From positions 38,038-102,037 of the forward strand of contig JAYRXX010000069.1 in the NCBI GenBank assembly GCA_041917295.1: 64,000 bases of DNA, in the 5' to 3' direction. This document shows, in pieces, positions 33,325 through 41,960 of the stretch; the stretch's first letter is position 1, and each line of letters opens with the position of its first letter. The notes below the pieces were generated by a model, which worked only from the letters and a program-made list of their open reading frames with translations, searched no databases and was not told the DNA's origin. The position numbers and the translations under genes were made by a program. Source of the stretch: JADKHR01 sp041917295 (lineage in GTDB: Bacteria > Elusimicrobiota > Elusimicrobia > FEN-1173).

Positions 33325-34716
33325 ATGCGGCATCGACTTTCGGGGCAAATACTTGTCGGAGCCACTCTGCTGATTTTGATGCTGATGATTTTGATTCCCC
33401 TCATGGTTCAATGGAGCCAGGACGAATCGAAGTGGGCGGTGAAAGATCAGCAGACCACCACCACGTTTAATTTGGCGGAAGGCGCCGTGGACCGGGCCTT
33501 GTGGAAACTCAAAAGTTCCACGTCCACCTGGGCCGACGCCGCGGCCGGGACGGTGATCCCGGGATACAACTTGGACGTGGTGTATGCGGACATTATCGGG
33601 GCGCTGTATCGAATCCGATTTTCGTCGGGACCGTCGACCAACCAGGTCACGGTGTTCGCCGAGGGGAAAGATTTAAAGTCCGGCCAGGTCCGGGCCATCA
33701 GCGGGGTCTACGAAAACCGGGCGTTTCCGGGGCCCCTGCTGTCCGGCGGCAACGTCAACTACACGGGAACCTTCGACGCTCAGTGGGGGCCGATTATGGC
33801 CCAAGGCAACATCACCATTTCCGGCACCGCCGCGACCCGTTATTTCCCGCGCAAATTTTCCAAGCAGGTGGTGACCGGCACCAGCGGAAATCCCCGGGAC
33901 ACCTCTGGAATCAATCCGCCCAACACCGACAATCTGGAGTGGTGGTCCGATTACCCGGTGCCGGACCTCCCTCTGCTGGATTTCGTGACCATGCGCTCGT
34001 CGGCCTCCGCCACCGGAACCCTCAATTACCGCACCAACGACAACACCTCGGGGTCCGGCAAATGCGTGGGGTGGACAGGCATGGGACGGTGCATGTCCAA
34101 CGGGACCACCGCCGCCTCTCACGTGAACGCCACCACCGCCCATTTTTTTAATTCCAACAACCACGCCCAATCCAAAAACAATCGGTTGTGGTACTGGGAC
34201 CAAAACCTGATCATGAGCGGCAACATGGACAGCCCCGGTTGTCGTCGGTTGGGTCTTTACGGAACGGTCGTTGTACGGGGCAACATGACCATCGATTCCG
34301 GAGACTGTTACGCCTACACCGGTCCGGTGCCCGCCAACGCCTGGAAAGAATATTCCAAAATCAGCGCCTCCACCAACGACACCACGGCCACCAACCAGTA
34401 CCCCGCCGACAACGGGTTAAAAACAAACCGGCTCACGTTTAATCACGGGTCGGAGACCTGGACCGGCGGGCCGCCGACAGGAAACACGGATGTGGGCATT
34501 CGGGGATTCGTCTATGTGGGCGGCAACATGACGTTTAATTCCCTTTCTGACGTGTCCGGAACCGTGTGGGTGGTGGGCAACGTCGTCAACAACGACACCA
34601 GCGGCGAACGGGTGTTGGTGTTTTACGAGCCCAACTTTACCCTGCCTCTTCTTAACGTGGTCCTCGGCCGCGTCACCTGGGACGAAGTGTCTCCCACGTC
34701 GAATCCCTGGCCCTGA
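33325..34716 (+). CDS. PilX-like pilus assembly/surface protein
   Basis: 463 residues, starting at ATG 33325 with GGGGAGGA at 33309-33316; TTG 33295 overlapping the previous stop is a weaker choice. One N-terminal helix (ILVGATLLILMLMILIPLMVQW) precedes LAEGAVDRALWKL, the pattern seen in PilX/PilO-type minor pilus proteins that lack the GFTLVE site. The remainder is a beta-helix-like, Asn/Thr/Gly-rich region with repeated GNM/GNV turns (LSGGNVNYTG, MAQGNITISG, VVRGNMTID, VYVGGNMTFN), suggesting a right-handed parallel beta-helix exposed outside the cell. It closes the three-gene pilus cluster. Confidence 0.75.
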   Translation: MRHRLSGQILVGATLLILMLMILIPLMVQWSQDESKWAVKDQQTTTTFNLAEGAVDRALWKLKSSTSTWADAAAGTVIPGYNLDVVYADIIGALYRIRFSSGPSTNQVTVFAEGKDLKSGQVRAISGVYENRAFPGPLLSGGNVNYTGTFDAQWGPIMAQGNITISGTAATRYFPRKFSKQVVTGTSGNPRDTSGINPPNTDNLEWWSDYPVPDLPLLDFVTMRSSASATGTLNYRTNDNTSGSGKCVGWTGMGRCMSNGTTAASHVNATTAHFFNSNNHAQSKNNRLWYWDQNLIMSGNMDSPGCRRLGLYGTVVVRGNMTIDSGDCYAYTGPVPANAWKEYSKISASTNDTTATNQYPADNGLKTNRLTFNHGSETWTGGPPTGNTDVGIRGFVYVGGNMTFNSLSDVSGTVWVVGNVVNNDTSGERVLVFYEPNFTLPLLNVVLGRVTWDEVSPTSNPWP

Positions 34717-34745
34717 TTTCGCGTGATTTATTGGTGCGGCGTGTC

Positions 34746-34776
34746 GGTCCCGGCGGGGGCGTCCCCCGCCAGGACC
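34746..34776 (+). terminator. Strong hairpin between the pilus cluster and tmk
   Basis: GGTCC (34746-34750) and GGCGGGGG (34752-34759) pair with CCCCCGCC (34763-34770) and GGACC (34772-34776), 13 pairs with one mismatch and a three-base loop. No T-run follows, so a Rho-independent stop is uncertain; it may instead be an mRNA-end or REP-type structure. Confidence 0.5.
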
Positions 34777-34827
34777 TTCGTCTTCTCGGGCAAGACCCAC
34801 TTCAAATTCAGAAGCCCCAAAAGAATT

Positions 34828-34856
34828 TTGACCTTGGGGTGGGGAAATGGTTAAAT
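34828..34856 (+). promoter_or_regulatory. Promoter of tmk-holB-metG-tatD, leaderless
   Basis: TTGACC (34828-34833), 17 bases, TTAAAT (34851-34856), then CTCCGTC and the GTG start at 34864. With normal -10 to +1 spacing the first transcribed base is the start codon itself. No Shine-Dalgarno sequence exists. Confidence 0.75.
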
Positions 34857-34863
34857 CTCCGTC

Positions 34864-35535
34864 GTGAAACGGGGATTGTTTATCACGTTTGAAGGGGGGG
34901 AAGGGTCCGGAAAAAGCACCCAGGCCCGTTTGTTGGCCGACCGACTGCGAAAAATGGGCCGGGCGGTGGTGCACACCCGGGAACCGGGGGGGACGTCCAT
35001 CGCCGAATCGGTTCGGCGGGTGTTGCTCAACCCGTCCAGCCGGGTGGCGCCCTTAACCGAACTAATGCTGTACGAAGCGGCCCGGGCCCAACATTTGGCC
35101 GAAGTGGTGACCTCGGCCCTGGCCGCCGGAAAAATTGTTGTCTGCGAACGATACACCGACGCCACCGAGGCCTACCAGGGTTTTGGCCGACGGCTGGACC
35201 TGAAAAAAATCCGTGTGCTCAATTCCATTGCCACCGACGGGCTTCGGCCCGATCGGACCTTTCTGTTGGACGTTCCGGTCGGACAAGGGCTGTCGGCGGC
35301 CCGGGGTTTAACCAAACGGTTGTCCACGGGTTCGGTCCGGGCCGCCGCCGGCGGCGACCGGATCGAACGGGAATCCGCCGCGTTCCACGAACGGATCCGG
35401 AAAGGCTATTTGGCCCTGGCCCGTCGAGACAAAAAAAGAATTCGCGTGATCGCCTGGGGCCGGTCCATCGACCACGTCCACGGACGCATTCTTGAAGACG
35501 TGGTTCCCCTGCTCCATGGCCAACGAAATCGCTGA
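34864..35535 (+). CDS. tmk: Thymidylate kinase
   Basis: 223 residues from GTG 34864. It phosphorylates dTMP to dTDP. The P-loop is FEGGEGSGKSTQARLLADRL (about 9-28), the dTMP-binding Arg is in TREPGGTSIAE, and the DRY-type motif reads VCERYTDATEAYQG. The lid region is longer and basic (RGLTKRLSTGSVRAAAGGDRIE), with Arg residues available for phosphate transfer. It is followed by holB with a 20-base overlap, the common bacterial tmk-holB pairing. Confidence 0.95.
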   Translation: MKRGLFITFEGGEGSGKSTQARLLADRLRKMGRAVVHTREPGGTSIAESVRRVLLNPSSRVAPLTELMLYEAARAQHLAEVVTSALAAGKIVVCERYTDATEAYQGFGRRLDLKKIRVLNSIATDGLRPDRTFLLDVPVGQGLSAARGLTKRLSTGSVRAAAGGDRIERESAAFHERIRKGYLALARRDKKRIRVIAWGRSIDHVHGRILEDVVPLLHGQRNR

Positions 35536-36490
35536 CCGGTTCTTCCCGGAGGTGTTGGGGCAAGACGACGCGGTTCGGACATTGGCCGCCGCCTTGACGG
35601 CGGGACGAGCGGCCCACGCCTATTTGTATACGGGCCCCGCCGGCGTGGGCAAAAAAACCGCGGCGCGCGCCTGGGCCAAGGCCCTCCTGTGCCCGTCTCC
35701 CGCATCGGTGGGAATTCCCTGCGGGGAATGTTCGGCCTGCAAAAAAGTCGACGCCCGAAGCCATCCGGACCTGATGTGGGTCGATTTTGAATTTCAGGCG
35801 GCCCTGCTGAAGGAAACCCTGGACAAACAAAAAACGTTGAAAATTGGCACGGTGCGGGAAATGGAACGCCTTTTGCGTTTAAAACCGTTGGAAGGGCGGG
35901 TGAAAGTGGCCGTCCTGACGCCCGCCGACCTGGTGGGCGACGACGCGTCCCACGCCCTGCTAAAAATTTTGGAAGAGCCGCCGCCGGGCACCCACATCGT
36001 TTTGATCGCCGACGAAGCCGGTTCTCTGTTGGCCACCATTCGGTCGCGCTGTCAGCGGGTGCGGTTTCGGCCCTTGGCGATGGAGGTGGTGTCGGACATT
36101 GTGGCCCGCGAACACGGAAACCGCCCCGCCGCCGACGTGGACCGCGCCGTGCGCGCCGCCGACGGTTCGGTGGACCGGGCCCGGGCGCTGTTGGACGAAA
36201 ACACCGTGCTGGCGTTTGAGTGGGCCACGTGCCCGCTGAGCGAGTTGTTGACCTGGTGCGAGGGATTTCAAAATCCCCGGGTGGGCCGAACCGGCGCGGA
36301 ACGGTTTCTGGAGGCTCTGTTGGCCCAGTTTCAGGCGGATGTCCGGGCTGGTGTTCGGTCGGCCGAAGATTTAGACCGGGGCTTGCAGGCGCTCACGCGG
36401 ATCCGCCAAAACGCCAACGTGGGCCTGACGCTTCAGCATCTTTTGCTCCACATTCGACGCAACGCGCGCAAAGTCATCGGAGGCTCCTAA
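35516..36490 (+). CDS. holB: DNA polymerase III subunit delta' (HolB)
   Basis: 324 residues, starting at ATG 35516 inside the end of tmk. It is part of the clamp loader that places the sliding clamp on DNA. The AAA-type fold has a P-loop YTGPAGVGKKTAARAWA, the zinc module CGECSACKKVDARSHPD, and sensor/interaction motifs ALLKILEEPPPGTHIVLIAD and TIRSRCQRVRF (the SRC arginine-finger motif). The gene ends at the base before the metG start codon, so coupling is tight. Confidence 0.95.
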   Translation: MANEIADRFFPEVLGQDDAVRTLAAALTAGRAAHAYLYTGPAGVGKKTAARAWAKALLCPSPASVGIPCGECSACKKVDARSHPDLMWVDFEFQAALLKETLDKQKTLKIGTVREMERLLRLKPLEGRVKVAVLTPADLVGDDASHALLKILEEPPPGTHIVLIADEAGSLLATIRSRCQRVRFRPLAMEVVSDIVAREHGNRPAADVDRAVRAADGSVDRARALLDENTVLAFEWATCPLSELLTWCEGFQNPRVGRTGAERFLEALLAQFQADVRAGVRSAEDLDRGLQALTRIRQNANVGLTLQHLLLHIRRNARKVIGGS

Positions 36491-38152
36491 ATGAAACCCT
36501 TTTATATCACCACCCCTATCTACTACGCCAACGACGTGCCCCACATCGGGCACGCCTACACCACCGTGGCCGCCGACGTGGCGGCGCGCTGGCGCCGCCT
36601 GCGCGGCGATACGGTTCAATTTCTGACCGGGACCGACGAGCACGGATCCAAAATTGCCCAGGCCGCCGCGGCCAAAGGCCAGTCCCCCGCCGACTATCTG
36701 GAAGGGGTGGTGGCCCACTACAAGGCTTTGTGGGCGCGGTTGAACATATCCCACGACGATTTTATCCGCACCACTGAAGAGCGCCACAAACGGGTGGTGC
36801 AACAGGTGTTTGAACGGTTGCTTAAACAAGGCGATATTTATTTGGGCTCCTACGAAGGCTGGTACTGCGTTCCCGACGAGACGTTTTTTTCGGATACGGA
36901 TGTGTTTTCCCCCGACCTGCTCCCGGGCTATTCTGTGTCCGGTTCGTTTAAGGGTGGCCCCGGAATCCCTTACCCAGTGGTAACGCCTCAGGAAAGTGAA
37001 AAGGCTCGAATTCCCCGTTGTCCCACCTGCGGCCGGCCCGTTGAGAAGTTAAAAGAGGAAAGCTATTTCCTCCGTTTGTCCGCCTATGAAAAGCGACTGC
37101 TGGACCATTACGAACAAAATCCGGAGTTCCTTCAGCCAAAATCGCGCGCGCCGGAAATTGTCCAGTTCGTTAAAGGCGGTCTGAACGATTTGTCCGTGAG
37201 CCGGGTCAAAGTGGCCTGGGGCATTCCTGTGATTTCCAATCCCCGCCACACGGTATACGTGTGGATCGACGCGTTGTCGAATTACATTACAGCCTTGGGC
37301 TATGACCTGGAAAAACCAGGGCCGCTGTTTAGCCAATTTTGGCCCGCCGATATCCATTTGGTGGGAAAAGAGATTTATCGGTTCCACGCGGTCATATGGC
37401 CGGCTATGTTGATGGCGTTGGGTCTCCCGTTGCCCAAACAGGTGTTCGCCCACGGCTGGTGGACCGTGGAAGGGGAAAAAATGTCCAAGTCCAAGGGCAA
37501 CGTGGTGGACCCCCACGCCGTGGCCAATGAATACGGCGTGGACGCGTTCCGCTATTTCGTTTTGCGGGAAGTGCCGTTCGGTTCCGACGGCGACTTTTCC
37601 CTGTCGGCCCTGGCGGGCCGATACAACGCCGAACTGGCCAACGCGTTGGGCAACCTGCTCAACCGGGTGTTGACCCTGTTGGAAAAGAATTTTGAGGGGT
37701 CCTTAGACGTGGTCACCGATCATGCCCTTGTTGCGCCCCAAGCGAAAGACTGGCTGTCGGAATACGACGGGATTTTGTCACGGCTGGCGTTTAGCGAAGC
37801 GCTGGAAAAAGTGATGGGGTTGGTGAGCCGCGCCAACAAATACGCCGACGAACAGGCCCCTTGGAAACTGGTTAAAACCGACCTGGCCAAAGCCCATCCC
37901 GTTTTGGTGGAAATGGCACGGGCCTTGAAACTGGCGGCTTTGGCGCTCCATCCGTTCATGCCGACGGTGACCCAGGAGATGTGGGCTCAGTTGGGCGAAC
38001 CCGCGCCCTTGGCCCAGGCCGCGCCGAATTTAATTAAAAGCGGGGCCATTGGTTTTGTCCCGGGCCAAAAAATTAAGAAGGGGCCGCCCCTCTTTCCCCG
38101 CAAAGAGGTTCCCGGCAAAGCCGGTTCCGGGCCGGTCTCCAAACCGGCGTGA
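36491..38152 (+). CDS. metG: Methionyl-tRNA synthetase
   Basis: 553 residues, class I synthetase charging tRNA-Met. The HIGH motif is at residues 18-21 (VPHIGHAY), and KMSKSKGN at about 331-338. The connective domain keeps only one Cys pair (CPTCGRPVEKL); the first expected pair is replaced (WYCVPDETFF), so it belongs to the single- or no-zinc-knuckle subgroup. The C-terminal tRNA-binding domain (EMAP-like) seen in E. coli is absent, as in many bacteria. The stop overlaps tatD as GTGA. Confidence 0.97.
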   Translation: MKPFYITTPIYYANDVPHIGHAYTTVAADVAARWRRLRGDTVQFLTGTDEHGSKIAQAAAAKGQSPADYLEGVVAHYKALWARLNISHDDFIRTTEERHKRVVQQVFERLLKQGDIYLGSYEGWYCVPDETFFSDTDVFSPDLLPGYSVSGSFKGGPGIPYPVVTPQESEKARIPRCPTCGRPVEKLKEESYFLRLSAYEKRLLDHYEQNPEFLQPKSRAPEIVQFVKGGLNDLSVSRVKVAWGIPVISNPRHTVYVWIDALSNYITALGYDLEKPGPLFSQFWPADIHLVGKEIYRFHAVIWPAMLMALGLPLPKQVFAHGWWTVEGEKMSKSKGNVVDPHAVANEYGVDAFRYFVLREVPFGSDGDFSLSALAGRYNAELANALGNLLNRVLTLLEKNFEGSLDVVTDHALVAPQAKDWLSEYDGILSRLAFSEALEKVMGLVSRANKYADEQAPWKLVKTDLAKAHPVLVEMARALKLAALALHPFMPTVTQEMWAQLGEPAPLAQAAPNLIKSGAIGFVPGQKIKKGPPLFPRKEVPGKAGSGPVSKPA

Positions 38153-38946
38153 TCGTCGAAACCCACGGGCATCTGGCCGACGCCCAGTTCGACGCCGATC
38201 GCGACGATGTCTTGGCGCGGGCCCGGCTGGCGGGGGTATCGCTTTTCGTGGAGATCGGCGAGGAAGAGGCCCAATGGGCCAAGGCCCGGTCCTTGGCCGA
38301 ATCCCACCCGGACGTTTTCTGGACGGCGGGATTGCATCCGTATTACGCCAAAGCGGTCGACGGGGCCTTGCTGGATCGGTTGGCCCAAACAATTGATCAT
38401 CCCCGGTGCGTGGCGGTGGGCGAGGTCGGGTTGGACTATCACCGGGACGATTCGCCCCAGGACGTTCAACGAAAAGCCTTGGCGGATTTGCTGACGGTGG
38501 CGGTCCGAGCCCACAAACCGGTGGTTCTCCATTGTCGGGAATCCCACCCGGACCAAACCGAAGCCCAGCGGGATATGTTGGCCATCCTTCGATCGGCGAA
38601 GGTTCCCGCCGACGCCCAAAAACCAGCCGGGGTAGCCCACTGTTTTCAAGGAACCGTTGAGACCGCCCAGGCGCTGTGCGCCATGGGATATATGATTGGT
38701 GTCGATGCCCCTTTAACTTACCCGAAAGCCGGTGCCTTAAGAGAAATGGTGGCGGCCGTTCCTTTGGAACATTTGGTTTTGGAAACCGACAGTCCTTACT
38801 TACCCCCCCAAAGCCATCGGGGAAAACGCAACGAGCCCGCCCACTTGCCCGCCATTGCCCGGGCCTTGGCGGACATCAAAAGGGTTTCTTTTGACACGGT
38901 GACGTCCGCCACCACCGCCAACGCCCGCCGATTGTTCCGAATTTAA
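38149..38946 (+). CDS. tatD: TatD-family metal-dependent hydrolase (DNase)
   Basis: 265 residues from a GTG that overlaps metG. The TIM-barrel amidohydrolase fold binds two metals: ETHGHL near the N-terminus (usually D-x-H-x-H; here T-H-G-H), GEVGLDYHRD, PVVLHCRES, GVAHCFQG and LETDSPYL. The usual first Asp is replaced by Glu-Thr (VETHGHL), a small deviation. Family members are 3'-5' DNases or RNases acting in repair. A metG-tatD pairing is widespread. Confidence 0.93.
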   Translation: MIVETHGHLADAQFDADRDDVLARARLAGVSLFVEIGEEEAQWAKARSLAESHPDVFWTAGLHPYYAKAVDGALLDRLAQTIDHPRCVAVGEVGLDYHRDDSPQDVQRKALADLLTVAVRAHKPVVLHCRESHPDQTEAQRDMLAILRSAKVPADAQKPAGVAHCFQGTVETAQALCAMGYMIGVDAPLTYPKAGALREMVAAVPLEHLVLETDSPYLPPQSHRGKRNEPAHLPAIARALADIKRVSFDTVTSATTANARRLFRI

Positions 38947-38953
38947 AAAACCA

Positions 38954-38982
38954 TTGACAAACTAACGAACTGGCCTTAAGCT
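38954..38982 (+). promoter_or_regulatory. Promoter of the FecR/barrel/giant protein/PorV operon
   Basis: TTGACA (38954-38959), 17 bases, TAAGCT (38977-38982). The -35 box is perfect and the -10 matches three of six. Transcription would begin near 38989, leaving a leader of about 33 bases. Confidence 0.6.
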
Positions 38983-39021
38983 TCCTGGGCCGGGAAGGCG
39001 AAGCCTTTCCGGACATAAAAC

Positions 39022-40731
39022 ATGGGCCATTTACGTCGACAGATTGCGCGGGTGTTGTTTCGAGGAGCGGGATTGACGCTCCTTGCGTCTGTCGTTTGTT
39101 GGGGCGAACCCATCGTCGTCAAGTCGGTTCGCGGCACGGCCGAAATCCAAAAATCCAATTCCCAAGCCAACCGTTGGCGCGCGCTAAAAAAAGGGACGCC
39201 CATCAAGCCGGGGGATTCCGTCCGCACGGGTCCTGAATCCCGGGTGGAACTGAAAGTCGACGACGGCTCCCGGGTGGTGTTGGGGTCCAAGAGCCGGATC
39301 CAAGTGGCGTTGTCGGCGCCGTCGCGGGTATTCAGTTTGGCCGTGGGCCGGGTGAAAGCGTTCGTCAAAAAACTCCAACCCCAAAGCAAATTCGAAATCA
39401 AAACGCCTCTCGCGGCGGCCGCCGTGCGGGGCACTGTGTTTGAAATGGGCTTTGACGAAGAAGCCAGCGAAGGATTTCTGGAGGTGGATCGCGGCGTGGT
39501 GGATTTGTCCCAAGATGACAAGACCGTGGCGGTCCATGCCGGGGAACGGATGGATTTTCGCCATGATCGGCCCTTGGACGACCGGCCAACCCAGCGAAGC
39601 GACGCCGCGCCCGCCGGTTCCGGCGCGGTTGACCGGGCCGAACTGCGCCGGGAAGTGGGGTTGGGGATGAGCAAAGAGTCGGTGATGGCCGCGGCCGCCC
39701 AGGAAATCCGTACCGCCGAGTACCAAGAGGGCAAAGTGTTGACCGACGTCAACGGCAACCGGGTGCGCTTGGAAGAATACATCATCCGAAACCCGGCGGA
39801 AGTAACCGCCAACAAAGAGCGCGCCTTTAAGTTCGTTGTGCTCAACGAACGCGACGATCGGTTCGACTACTTTTATTATCTGGGCGTTTTCAACAAAACC
39901 ATCGGCGACCTGGGCACCGCTTTGAAAGATGTTCGCGGAAAACTTAATGTTCAACCGGAGTACTATTTGACCTCCTACGAGATGGGCCAATCCAACACGG
40001 TGGATTCGGTGAAAGACACCGGGACCGGCGGTCATCTGGTCAAAGTGGAGTTTGACGGGACCACCTACACGCTTTCGGATCCGGACGATCCCGCCGACAC
40101 GCGGGCGATTGATGAGTCAACACCGAACGGGTCGGATTTCGATATTTATGATCCCGTGGCCGACAGCGTCGGGACCTTTACCTCCGCGCAACGGGCGGCG
40201 GGGGAAGGGCAAACGGCGGTTTACGACAGCGTTTCGGACTCGTACCGGGCGTTCGAAGCCGGGGACGTCTATTACCGCACGGCGTTCGATTCGTATGAGC
40301 ATCGACTGTTTGGCCCCGGTTGCGCCGTGGGGGGGACGCTGAAACAAAGCGTGACCAAGAAATCGTCCGTGAACACGGTGCTCTCCGCCACCGTGGACAC
40401 GGATTTCGCCGGGCCCCAGGACAGCGATACCGGACTGATGTATCGCTACTCGTTGGTGGAAAAACCGTCGGGCGACGACGTTTATCACAACCGGGTCACG
40501 GTCCTGTACGCGGATGGCACGTCGGAAACCGTCAACACCTACATTATTTCGGACGAAGGAAAAACAGCGCCGCTCAGCGCGTTCAACGGCATCGTCACCG
40601 GGGCCGAATTTAAAAACGAATTGCTCAAATGGAATTACGAGCAGACCCTCGAAGCCACCGAGTTTCAAGGCCGAAAAATTGATCTGGTGGTGGAACCGAA
40701 AATATTAATCCGCGCGGGGCTGATCCCATGA
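39022..40731 (+). CDS. FecR-domain secreted protein
   Basis: 569 residues with a signal peptide (VLFRGAGLTLLASVVCWG). Residues about 35-170 are a FecR-type domain: GTAEIQKSNS, GTPIKPGDSVRTGPESRVEL, DDGSRVVLGSKSRI, TPLAAAAVRGTVFEMGF and a terminal GERMDF. No anti-sigma helix precedes it, so this is the free-standing periplasmic version found in surface-protein loci. The next 400 residues are beta-rich and acidic with no family I recognise (YDSVSDSYRAFEAGDVYY). It overlaps the barrel gene by four bases (ATGA), implying a joint structure or assembly role. Confidence 0.8.
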   Translation: MGHLRRQIARVLFRGAGLTLLASVVCWGEPIVVKSVRGTAEIQKSNSQANRWRALKKGTPIKPGDSVRTGPESRVELKVDDGSRVVLGSKSRIQVALSAPSRVFSLAVGRVKAFVKKLQPQSKFEIKTPLAAAAVRGTVFEMGFDEEASEGFLEVDRGVVDLSQDDKTVAVHAGERMDFRHDRPLDDRPTQRSDAAPAGSGAVDRAELRREVGLGMSKESVMAAAAQEIRTAEYQEGKVLTDVNGNRVRLEEYIIRNPAEVTANKERAFKFVVLNERDDRFDYFYYLGVFNKTIGDLGTALKDVRGKLNVQPEYYLTSYEMGQSNTVDSVKDTGTGGHLVKVEFDGTTYTLSDPDDPADTRAIDESTPNGSDFDIYDPVADSVGTFTSAQRAAGEGQTAVYDSVSDSYRAFEAGDVYYRTAFDSYEHRLFGPGCAVGGTLKQSVTKKSSVNTVLSATVDTDFAGPQDSDTGLMYRYSLVEKPSGDDVYHNRVTVLYADGTSETVNTYIISDEGKTAPLSAFNGIVTGAEFKNELLKWNYEQTLEATEFQGRKIDLVVEPKILIRAGLIP

Positions 40732-41960
40732 CCGGTTCCAACGCCCGTCGTTTCGGCATGGGGTTAACCGGAATCCATTTCACGTTTCTTCTCTTCGCGG
40801 CGGTCCCACCCCTTTGGGCGGCGGAGGTGACGACGGTGGCCAACCTGTCGTTGTCCGAAGGACAAAACTTTTTCGACGGCTCGGCCGGTTCCCTTGCAGG
40901 GAGTGCCGATGTCCTCGTGACCCCGGTGGTCAAATTTTCCGACCGCTGGAGTCTGTTCCCCACCTACCATGGGTATTATCTGGGCAACCAGCATATACAA
41001 TCCTTTGCGGGGGGGGGCACTTTGTTCAACGAGTCCACAGGCCAGTCGGTGTTGCTCAAAAGCGTGACCCGTCTGGGCAACTGGAAACTCAAACCTTCCG
41101 TGGGGGTCGGGTTTGAGTGGCTTAAAGAAACCGAAAATGAAGATTGGGGCCAGGGATTGTTCGATTACCGTCGGTTCAGCGGCGGTTTGGAGTCCGAATA
41201 CCAGCCGTCGGACCGGTGGGGCGGTCGGTTGGCCTACGACTACTACAAAATGGAGTTTCCCAACTACACCTCTCTGGAATCCGCCCAGGACCCCACTTTT
41301 TCACGGGAACTGGCCGGCGAAAGGGTGTTGGACAGCCAAAATCACATGGGGACTTTGGAAATATGGGCCGTGTTGCCCGGGTCCGTCCGCGCCGAAGCGG
41401 GCGCTCTTTTGACCGGACGACTTTACGACGATCAGCCGGTCGTCGACTCCCAGGGACAACTGGAACCCCTCGACCGGAGGGACACGCTGTTGACAACCGA
41501 GGCGGGCTTGGCGCGGGTGTTCCATAGTTTGTTCGATACCAAACTGCGGGTTTCTTTGGACGGCCGGTGGAACCGCCAGTCGTCCAACCAAAACCATTAC
41601 GATGCGGACAAATCTGTTTTCCAGGAAAATTATTACGGATACAAAGAGTGGATGTGGATCCCCGCGGTCTCGGTGGTGTCAGAAAGCGGCGCCTGGATCA
41701 CCCGGTTGTCGGGTTCCTTTGAACGGCGGGACTACGACGATCGCAAAGAACAGGACGGTCAAGGCAACGACGAGTCCGACCTCCTGTGGGTCAAAACAAC
41801 CATCGGAAATTTATCGATCACGCGGAAGGTCACCGAACGGGCTTCTTTGGTGATCAATGGATCCGTGGGCCGGAGCCGGTCCAACACCGACTACGAAGAC
41901 GTGTTCCAATACACCTACCGAATGGCCAGTTGGGGCTTGGGATTTAATTATGAATATTAA
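40728..41960 (+). CDS. Outer-membrane beta-barrel protein
   Basis: 410 residues. A signal peptide (THFTFLLF-like core, ending AAVPPLWAAE) is followed by at least 14 amphipathic strands of the form x-Y-x-L-x-G, for example WSLFPTYHGYYLG, WKLKPSVGVGFEW, WGGRLAYDYYKMEF, and a terminal strand WGLGFNYEY ending in an aromatic residue. No plug domain or TonB box is visible. It is translationally coupled to the FecR-domain protein before it and overlaps the giant protein after it by 11 bases, so it may be that protein's outer-membrane partner. Confidence 0.75.
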   Translation: MTGSNARRFGMGLTGIHFTFLLFAAVPPLWAAEVTTVANLSLSEGQNFFDGSAGSLAGSADVLVTPVVKFSDRWSLFPTYHGYYLGNQHIQSFAGGGTLFNESTGQSVLLKSVTRLGNWKLKPSVGVGFEWLKETENEDWGQGLFDYRRFSGGLESEYQPSDRWGGRLAYDYYKMEFPNYTSLESAQDPTFSRELAGERVLDSQNHMGTLEIWAVLPGSVRAEAGALLTGRLYDDQPVVDSQGQLEPLDRRDTLLTTEAGLARVFHSLFDTKLRVSLDGRWNRQSSNQNHYDADKSVFQENYYGYKEWMWIPAVSVVSESGAWITRLSGSFERRDYDDRKEQDGQGNDESDLLWVKTTIGNLSITRKVTERASLVINGSVGRSRSNTDYEDVFQYTYRMASWGLGFNYEY

